Assembly: GCA_900074725.1 (NCBI GenBank) | Contig: LT598457.1 | Coordinates: forward strand, 62,001-126,000 | Direction of reading: 5' to 3' | DNA length: 64,000 bases | Source of the DNA: Lachancea dasiensis | Taxonomy: Eukaryota > Ascomycota > Saccharomycetes > Saccharomycetales > Saccharomycetaceae | Part shown: positions 57,931 to 64,000 of the stretch, in pieces | Layout: every line of letters starts with the position of its first letter | Position numbering within the stretch: position 1 is the first letter of the stretch | Made by a program: the position numbers and the translations under genes | Notes under the pieces: generated by a model | Databases searched by the model: none | Told to the model about the DNA's origin: nothing | The model's input: the letters and a program-made list of their open reading frames with translations, nothing else

Positions 57931-60108
57931 TCACACCAGATCTTCAGCGGAAAGCGCTACTTCCGGCCACGTATATAATGTACTGTAGTCTACCTCGCAG
58001 TTATTGAGGCTGGCCTTGAAATGTTGCGGAGAAAACAGAAATCTCTGCCATAACGGTGCTGTGACATCACTCAAGAGCCAAAAATCAGTCAGGTTGGTTT
58101 TCCAGCCGTGGTTGATAGGTGATCTGCGATTAACAGATCGTTGTCCCTCTGACACTCTCGAGAAGCCAAAAAATCCCCTGACAATGAGAAGAAACTGATC
58201 CAAGCCTGTGAGTCCACAACATACGTCAAAACAGCCGCGGGAGTGAGCCAATACAAGACGGTCTGACGGGTTGATGGCGCTTTGTGTCAACATACTCAGC
58301 TCTTCTTCTTCCATGAGATCCGTAGGGGTCGTCATGAATGTTTCGGTTGCCGTGTCTTGGCCGTGCCGCTGCAGGGATTTTTCTCGTAGTTCATAGTTGG
58401 TGAGACCCTTAATTGTTTGGAAAAGCTGTGTTAGCAGCAGAAATGACACCCATATTCCCTGTATAACAGCCCATACCATTACAAGGAAAGCAAAAGTATC
58501 TAGTTGTAGTCCAGCACATATTTCGTCATCAAACATTCCGCAATTGAAGTTGGCGTCGGAGGAGTCCTCTAGCACGTCAAAGTACTCCAAACATGTCTTG
58601 GCAAAGCAAGCAACACCTGAAATGAGGGACATGAGAAAGAACAGAAACAACTTATGGTTTCTCAATCCCACGTCATTGTAGATCCAGGGACAGAAATGAT
58701 CAAATCTTGCAATCAGAGCGCTGTTAAATTTTGAGTATTTGGACCGAAGAGGTCTTCGCTTGTAAGTGTCAATGCAAAAATGGCGTGTGTCGTATTTGCC
58801 GATCCGCAGCAGTTCCTTGATGGCGACTTTCACTTGATCGACGTCATCTTCCTTGAATACTTTACCAGGATTTGAGAAAACCAAATTAACAAAAGAGAAG
58901 GCGCAGAATGTTGCCGTCGACATAAATAACAGATTGTAAAACGGCTCCTCGAAAAAAGTTGCAGGCACAATCCTCGTAAACCAAATGTATATGACCCATA
59001 GAAGACTCCCAAATAGGAGCCCAGCCAAAATGGGTGTCTTCAAGAAGGAATCACTACCGCTGTCAGTTGCAATCACTGGAATAACAAACTTTTTCAACAG
59101 GCGGATTGATCCATAAACTGTTATCGCCGCAGAGACTAAAGCTATGGGAACATTTATTGTCGCCAAAAGTTTGATTACCAACCCTACAAGAATCCATGGA
59201 GTAACAAATAGTGTAAGCTTGGCATTTCGTTGATTCGAGAAGTACTTTGTGATAGGAGTGCCGTCAGGTCGCAATCCGTTTTCTCGTAGTGCAGTAGTAA
59301 ACTCTTTTACGGTGTTCATTTCTTTTGATATGACAAAGCAGTCTTTACTATCATTCGTCTTCTGAAAGTAGTCACAACCATAATTGATGAGGGACTTCAG
59401 AACCTGGGGCTGCCCTTTTACTGTAGCCCAATGCAAAGGCGAGAAACCACCCGAGTCCACAAGCGAACCATTTGCCTTGAAATCAATCAGCGCTTTTACG
59501 GATAGCAAATCACCCTGATATGCGGCCCATAGGAGTGGAGTTCTGTTATTAGGGTCCGGACTATCAATCGTAACTTTGTCATCTGCAACAAAGTAAAGGG
59601 CGTATATAACCAGCATTATATTCGAGGAATTGATGGATAAATGTAGAAAGTTAAAGCCTTGCTGGTCCACCAAGGCGGGGTCTGCACCGTGCTCTAAGAG
59701 GTAGTCCACAATGTATACATAGCCGTACCTAGCAGCCCAATGCAAAGGCGTAGCATTCAAATTCCCTCCAGCAAAATTGACGTCTGCGCCATTTTTAACA
59801 AGGTACTGCACAACGCCTAAACGGTTATTGATACTTGCCCAATGTAGCCCCGAAACTCTTTCGCTATCGTAGTCCTGTTTTAGGTCGATTGCTCCTGATT
59901 CTACCAAAGTTTGTACTGTGGCTAAATCCCCAACTTGACAGGCTTCCCGATACTTTTGCAATGTTGAGTCTAGCTCTGGGCCTTCATTATTTTCGTCACC
60001 TTCTTGAGATAGTCCGTTTCCTGGAAGAATGGCTTCAATTGAGGTAAGAGATACTCCCTCACTCTGATCGGGCCCTGACTCCGAAGATAATGCATTTGTC
60101 GAGCTCAT
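57931..60108 (-). CDS. AKR1: AKR1, ankyrin-repeat palmitoyltransferase
   Basis: Golgi S-acyltransferase (Yck2 and related substrates), 725 aa. Ankyrin repeats cover ~50-280 (VSGLHWASINNRLGVVQYLVKNGADVNF; TPLHWAARYGYVYIVDYLLEHGADPAL). Membrane segments lie at ~295-395 and again at ~480-545. The cysteine-rich DHHC-type domain is at ~430-480: HFCIDTYKRRPLRSKYSKF, then FDHFCPWIYNDVGLRNHKLF. The catalytic tetrad reads DHFC instead of DHHC; as I recall S. cerevisiae Akr1 has DHYC. The reactive Cys is kept. One gene stands for AKR1 and AKR2. Confidence 0.95.
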   Translation of the reverse strand: MSSTNALSSESGPDQSEGVSLTSIEAILPGNGLSQEGDENNEGPELDSTLQKYREACQVGDLATVQTLVESGAIDLKQDYDSERVSGLHWASINNRLGVVQYLVKNGADVNFAGGNLNATPLHWAARYGYVYIVDYLLEHGADPALVDQQGFNFLHLSINSSNIMLVIYALYFVADDKVTIDSPDPNNRTPLLWAAYQGDLLSVKALIDFKANGSLVDSGGFSPLHWATVKGQPQVLKSLINYGCDYFQKTNDSKDCFVISKEMNTVKEFTTALRENGLRPDGTPITKYFSNQRNAKLTLFVTPWILVGLVIKLLATINVPIALVSAAITVYGSIRLLKKFVIPVIATDSGSDSFLKTPILAGLLFGSLLWVIYIWFTRIVPATFFEEPFYNLLFMSTATFCAFSFVNLVFSNPGKVFKEDDVDQVKVAIKELLRIGKYDTRHFCIDTYKRRPLRSKYSKFNSALIARFDHFCPWIYNDVGLRNHKLFLFFLMSLISGVACFAKTCLEYFDVLEDSSDANFNCGMFDDEICAGLQLDTFAFLVMVWAVIQGIWVSFLLLTQLFQTIKGLTNYELREKSLQRHGQDTATETFMTTPTDLMEEEELSMLTQSAINPSDRLVLAHSRGCFDVCCGLTGLDQFLLIVRGFFGFSRVSEGQRSVNRRSPINHGWKTNLTDFWLLSDVTAPLWQRFLFSPQHFKASLNNCEVDYSTLYTWPEVALSAEDLV

Positions 60109-60459
60109 TCTACTAAGGGATTGGACGATGTCTCCTCAGTTGTGGTGGGCGCGATGCGAAGTTGAATCAGCCATCTTGTCTATATAAGTACATGTCTCTG
60201 CACACGAGCTGAAGTGGTAAATATATGGATGCGTATCGACAAAACGGCGAGTCGTTCTAATACCAATGGGCAATAGTGCTCTCCTGAAGTTGGCCACACG
60301 AGCTTTCCTCATGTTTCACATTCTTCGTGTTCAGGATCATTTCATATCCTTAGACTCGAGACCTATATTAGAAACTCAAGTTTTGATCCGTCAGTAGAAG
60401 GTAGACTTGAAGCGCCAATGTCTTTTCATCAGCGACAATAACAAGGTGTACATAGTTGA
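60109..60459. other. AKR1 promoter and SHE4 3' region
   Basis: About 0.35 kb. No gene seen. Confidence 0.45.
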
Positions 60460-62736
60460 TTACAGTTTTACGGCCAGCATGTTATCAATTGCGACCAAAT
60501 AATCTGACGAAGTCCCGGCTTCAAATTTCCTAGCACGTTCGAGGGAACTAAACAGCATTTGTTTATTGCCTGCCAGGGCAATAGAGCTTGGATTCGAGGA
60601 CACCAGTGCATCGAAAAGGACAATTAATCGACGCCTCAATTCACGGTCCTCACACTGCTCAGAAAACACGCGGAGTGCATTTTGGACCAATTCAGGCTGC
60701 TGAGCTAACTCCTGAGCAATGAACGGAACTGAACAAGCTATATTAGCGAATATAGCTGCTACACCCAGCTGTGACTGACGATCATCCAAGTCTAGAAGCT
60801 TTACAAGCACGCCAAAATTGCGCACACTCTTGGGATTGTCGAAGTTGAAGAACTTGGCAGCAAGGTGCAAGGATGTAGCCATGAAATTGGAAAGCAGTTC
60901 GATTGTTGACCGCTGCAAACTTACTACAGGGTCTAACAACAAATTTTCAATCTTAATCCAGTATTCTGGTGTTGTGGATATTTTGTGGCATATGGTATCA
61001 CTCTCTGCTAATGTTGCTAAGTTTGTGAGGGCTAACAATGATTCGTATGTGTCCATCTTTTCCACAACTTCGCTGCCTGTGCTATCGGGATGTGGAACCA
61101 TTTCAAATAGGAGTGGTAGAGCGTTGAGTGCGGAGTACTTTTGAAACACTAGACTAGGGTCCATCACTGTTAAAATCCTCGCCAAAGACCTCAAGGCCAT
61201 AATCCTTAATTCTGCCGGAAGACTCGAAATCGCCAATGATTCCAACAAGAAAACAACACAGCCTTGCTTTACACTTGAGGAAACGGCTCCTCTTTCCCTG
61301 GTAACATTGTATATGATTCTCAAGAGCTGCAGCCGCGGACCCATGGTTTGGACGCCGAACTTTTTGACATGTACGATTACCACGCCAATAAGACCCTTAT
61401 CAATAATCCACTCTGAACAGAATTCAGCCACAGTTTTACCATTCCAGGAACCTATGTTATCTTTTTCGTCGGCTGACTTGTAGCTCACTTGAGCCTTCAG
61501 CTTTTGCATCATGGCTTGCTCCCTCGTCTGCAGACTCAAAGAATCTGATACGTTGCCAAAAATCACTAATACACCATAATACATTGAAGATGGAACCTCC
61601 TCCATTTTGAGGTATGCAACAAGTTGATTGAGTAAGCGTGGCTCACACGACAAATAAGTTTTTACCGGCATTTTTAAGCTTAAATATGCCAGCCCTTCGA
61701 TAGCCAATCCATCATAAGTTATACCGCCATTTCGACCAAACCCTTGTGCAAGGGCACCGGCCATATCGACTGCTGCAGGGCCCTTTAATTTTGCGAAATC
61801 CAGCGCCTTGAGCATGACTAAAGTGGTCGCGGCTTTGCACTCCAGGTTGTCGACGGTGAGGCTTCTTCGAAGCTCATCTGCACAATTTTCTGCGATGTAC
61901 TTTTTGGCAATCTCATCAAGGCAGGCCGTTCCCATGAGAGTTAAAATCGCCAATGTCACTTCGTCGTTATCAAAAAAGTGCCTCAAGGCTGTTGATTGAA
62001 ATTGCCCACTAACAAACACGTCAGTGCAAAATGTGGCTGCAGATAAGTAAAGTCCCTGTAGAATGTTGATCACAGAAAGCAACTGACGGGCGTCCAAATA
62101 GGCGTTCTTCAATAGAGAATCGATAAGGGTTGACAGAAACTTTTCCAGCTGAACCCCGTACTTGGCATGTAGAGGAGGAAGAAGGCTTGGTGCACGGCGT
62201 TGATGCACTATTATTGTTAACAATGGCTCGAAGTCGTGGAAATCAAAATCGTATCTCTGCAAAAGAAGTGCTGCAACTGTCAAGTAGTAATCAATGAAGG
62301 GGGCATGCTGGCAAACTTCATCGTTTACTTCACTCATAGACTGCTTCTCACCTATGCATGTATTACTCGGCGTCAATATAAGGCTGAGTGTCTTGAGGAG
62401 ATTAAGCGCCTCCGGTTTTGTGTCGTAAAGGATCATTAAATGGTTGATGGCGCTGGGCCCTAACCTCGACATCACCTGCAAGGTTTTGGGTATATCTGCA
62501 TGTGCTTTAGCTCTCAAGTACGCATGGGCCTTCTGTTGATCATTTAATACTCTTGCTAGTAACAAATCTATGTTGTAAACGTCACCTTTTTGATCATAAA
62601 GATTATCGATGGCTCTTATGAAATCCTCTGATGACCATAGGTCAAAATCTCGGCTATTCAAGGGTGCCCCCTGACCATTATCGCAGGCTTCAGGCGCTTC
62701 AGACTCAGGAGGGATGATACCTTTCGAACTGTCCAT
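60460..62736 (-). CDS. SHE4: SHE4, UCS-domain myosin chaperone
   Basis: UCS protein that folds and stabilises myosin motors (Myo4 and others) for ASH1 mRNA transport, endocytosis and actin polarity; 758 aa (S. cerevisiae 789). It is almost entirely armadillo-like helical. The C-terminal UCS region holds GSWNGKTVAEFCSEWIIDKGLIGVVIVHVKKFG, LRIMALRSLARILTVMDPSLVF, LLALTNLATLAESD and LLSNFMATSLHLAAKFFNF. This last block corresponds to the conserved E-x-L-x-N-L/N repeats of UNC-45. The N-terminus is acidic. It diverges from PEX10 with only 88 bp between starts. Confidence 0.94.
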   Translation of the reverse strand: MDSSKGIIPPESEAPEACDNGQGAPLNSRDFDLWSSEDFIRAIDNLYDQKGDVYNIDLLLARVLNDQQKAHAYLRAKAHADIPKTLQVMSRLGPSAINHLMILYDTKPEALNLLKTLSLILTPSNTCIGEKQSMSEVNDEVCQHAPFIDYYLTVAALLLQRYDFDFHDFEPLLTIIVHQRRAPSLLPPLHAKYGVQLEKFLSTLIDSLLKNAYLDARQLLSVINILQGLYLSAATFCTDVFVSGQFQSTALRHFFDNDEVTLAILTLMGTACLDEIAKKYIAENCADELRRSLTVDNLECKAATTLVMLKALDFAKLKGPAAVDMAGALAQGFGRNGGITYDGLAIEGLAYLSLKMPVKTYLSCEPRLLNQLVAYLKMEEVPSSMYYGVLVIFGNVSDSLSLQTREQAMMQKLKAQVSYKSADEKDNIGSWNGKTVAEFCSEWIIDKGLIGVVIVHVKKFGVQTMGPRLQLLRIIYNVTRERGAVSSSVKQGCVVFLLESLAISSLPAELRIMALRSLARILTVMDPSLVFQKYSALNALPLLFEMVPHPDSTGSEVVEKMDTYESLLALTNLATLAESDTICHKISTTPEYWIKIENLLLDPVVSLQRSTIELLSNFMATSLHLAAKFFNFDNPKSVRNFGVLVKLLDLDDRQSQLGVAAIFANIACSVPFIAQELAQQPELVQNALRVFSEQCEDRELRRRLIVLFDALVSSNPSSIALAGNKQMLFSSLERARKFEAGTSSDYLVAIDNMLAVKL

Positions 62737-62824
62737 TCTTCGTGATTCCAGATAAGAGTGATATTTTGAGTCAAGCTAGTCGTCAATTTAACTTCGTCGA
62801 TCTTGAAATGATATAAAACCAAGA
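62737..62824. promoter_or_regulatory. 88-bp divergent promoter SHE4/PEX10
   Basis: The whole space between the two ATGs is 88 bp, so promoter elements must overlap the leaders or the coding ends. No clear TATA is seen. Confidence 0.5.
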
Positions 62825-63933
62825 ATGACGGGTGCATATAAGCTAGAATTTGCTGATCCAGCAGCCATAGGTATGTGTCGACATGTATTACTTCTAGCAC
62901 TGATAAATATGATCGACAAGGGCTAACTTTGGTTATCGCAGTGCAAGCTCATCAAAAGGATCAACAAGTAGAAAGTTTACTCAATGTCAAGCTTGAAGAA
63001 GTCATCAAGGGCTTCAAGGGCCAGTATTTTGCTAACTCTTACGGGAGAGAAATAGGGATTAGCGCTAAACTGTTGTATTTAGCGCTCACTACGCTTCGTG
63101 GGAAGAAATCATTCGGTGAAGAGTATGTGGATTTGATTCATGTCAATAGGCGTGGGAGCCATACTGTAGAATTTAAGCGGCGGCTTCTGTTCATTTTATC
63201 GTACACATTAGTTCCATATGCGCTTTCTAAACTATTCACAGCTCTCTCCAAATATTATGATGCGACGGATACCGAAGCTGACGAGGAAGCAACAGATGAG
63301 TATCGTGCGAATAAGATTGAAAAAGAGGGCAAATTTCTGAGAAATCGAACCCAATCATTCATTCAAATGGCTATGAAGGAACAGATTCCTCAGAAAATTT
63401 TGGACTCGTTGGTGGATTTAAATCTAATGCTGTTTTACTTCAAGGGTTCATTCTACGATATTTCTAAACGAGTCTTCGGACTGCGATATTCCGTTTGCCA
63501 CCAAGTAGACGAAGCAGAGGTGAACTATAGAAAGTCAAGCTTCAGAACTTATAGAGTACTAGGGTTTTTTTTTCTGATTCAGACATTGTCCAGAAGTTTA
63601 CCCCCACTCCTGCGATGGTTATCTAAAAACGGCGGCAAGGCCACACAAAAATCCGGGACAGATTGGCAGGCTGCCAAACCCTTATTACTGATGGAGACAC
63701 TCACTAATGATCAAGTCGGTCACATTTCATTAAAGAATCCTCAGGAGTTGCAGTTCATGAAAGATGAATCAAGAAAATGTATTCTATGTTTGGAGTGGAT
63801 GAAAGATCCAAGCTGTGCACCATGTGGACATGTCTTTTGTTGGTCGTGTATTTTGAACTGGTGCAAAGAGAGGTCTGAGTGCCCGCTGTGCCGCCAGAGG
63901 TGCCCGGCCAACAGCATTTTACCTATACGATAG
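62825..63933 (+). CDS. PEX10: PEX10, peroxisomal RING ubiquitin ligase, one intron
   Basis: RING-finger subunit of the peroxisomal retrotranslocon that ubiquitinates Pex5, 345 aa. Exon 1 is 62825-62870 (MTGAYKLEFADPAAI plus one base); exon 2 is 62942-63933. The 71-nt intron starts GTATGT, has GGCTAAC (62921-62927) as likely branch region and ends TCGCAG. Joining gives FADPAAIVQAHQKDQQ, aligning with FADAPSIVQAHQKDEQ of S. cerevisiae Pex10. Membrane segments lie mid-protein (LLFILSYTLVPYALSKL and others). The C3HC4 RING is complete: CILCLEWMKDPSCAPCGHVFCWSCILNWC, then CPLCRQRC. The S. cerevisiae gene is intronless as I recall. The longer frame reading into the intron is not the protein. Confidence 0.95.
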
Positions 63934-64000
63934 GCCTCCGCTAGACGTGCGTATCTATCGACGTGAGGATTGAGTTTTCCTCTATGTATTTCTATCTAAT

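Overview
This window is a piece of a budding-yeast nuclear chromosome, from a pre-whole-genome-duplication member of the Saccharomycetaceae and most likely a Lachancea species. Genes are compact and mostly intronless. Introns, where present, have GTATGT donors, and tRNA genes sit alone between protein genes. Gene order interleaves two S. cerevisiae regions at a time (YBL039-046 with YJR099-115, then YDR257-265 with YOR026-035). Pairs that are duplicated in S. cerevisiae are single here: URA7/URA8, ECM13/YJR115W, YAP6/CIN5, EXO1/DIN7 and AKR1/AKR2. The genus is inferred from this order and from protein similarity recalled from memory; I could not run a search.  Layout. 0-11 kb: an RBM26/Rmn1-like RNA-binding protein, STU2, tRNA-Ser(AGA), a VanZ-like membrane protein of the YJR112W-A family, RSM7, PSY4, COR1. 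11-20 kb: a 2.6-kb gene-poor stretch, ECM13, CPS1, PRE7, ERD2, a PDI-like thioredoxin-fold protein, a 55-aa membrane protein (YBL039W-B type). 20-26 kb: SOD1 with an intron, URA7, a minisatellite of 43-bp units in 215-bp blocks. 25.6-34 kb: MCM16, VPS25, RSM26, AIM25, a UCH37-like deubiquitinase, THP3, YUH1, SNM1. 34-45 kb: PEX29, BUB3, RKM4, STI1, HSP78, a YAP6/CIN5 bZIP factor. 45-52 kb: a tRNA-Ala with a CGC anticodon, an acetyltransferase, a small unknown gene, DFG16, tRNA-Gly(GCC), a fasciclin protein. 52-64 kb: HMS1, EXO1, AKR1, SHE4, and PEX10 with an intron.  Function. The genes are ordinary housekeeping genes: mitochondrial ribosome and respiration (RSM7, RSM26, COR1, HSP78), kinetochore and spindle (STU2, MCM16, BUB3), proteasome and ubiquitin (PRE7, YUH1, UCH37-like), chaperones (STI1, HSP78) and peroxisomes (PEX29, PEX10). 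I see no mobile element, CRISPR array, centromere or subtelomere.  The most striking observation is the YJR112W-A gene. Its first transmembrane segment and its VanZ core lie in different frames, and the overlap carries the in-frame heptamer CTT-AGG-C, which is the Ty1/ABP140 +1 frameshift site. Also worth attention: a UCH37-type deubiquitinase and an RBM26-type protein, for neither of which I know an S. cerevisiae counterpart; the tRNA-Ala(CGC); the introns in SOD1 and PEX10; and the higher-order minisatellite.
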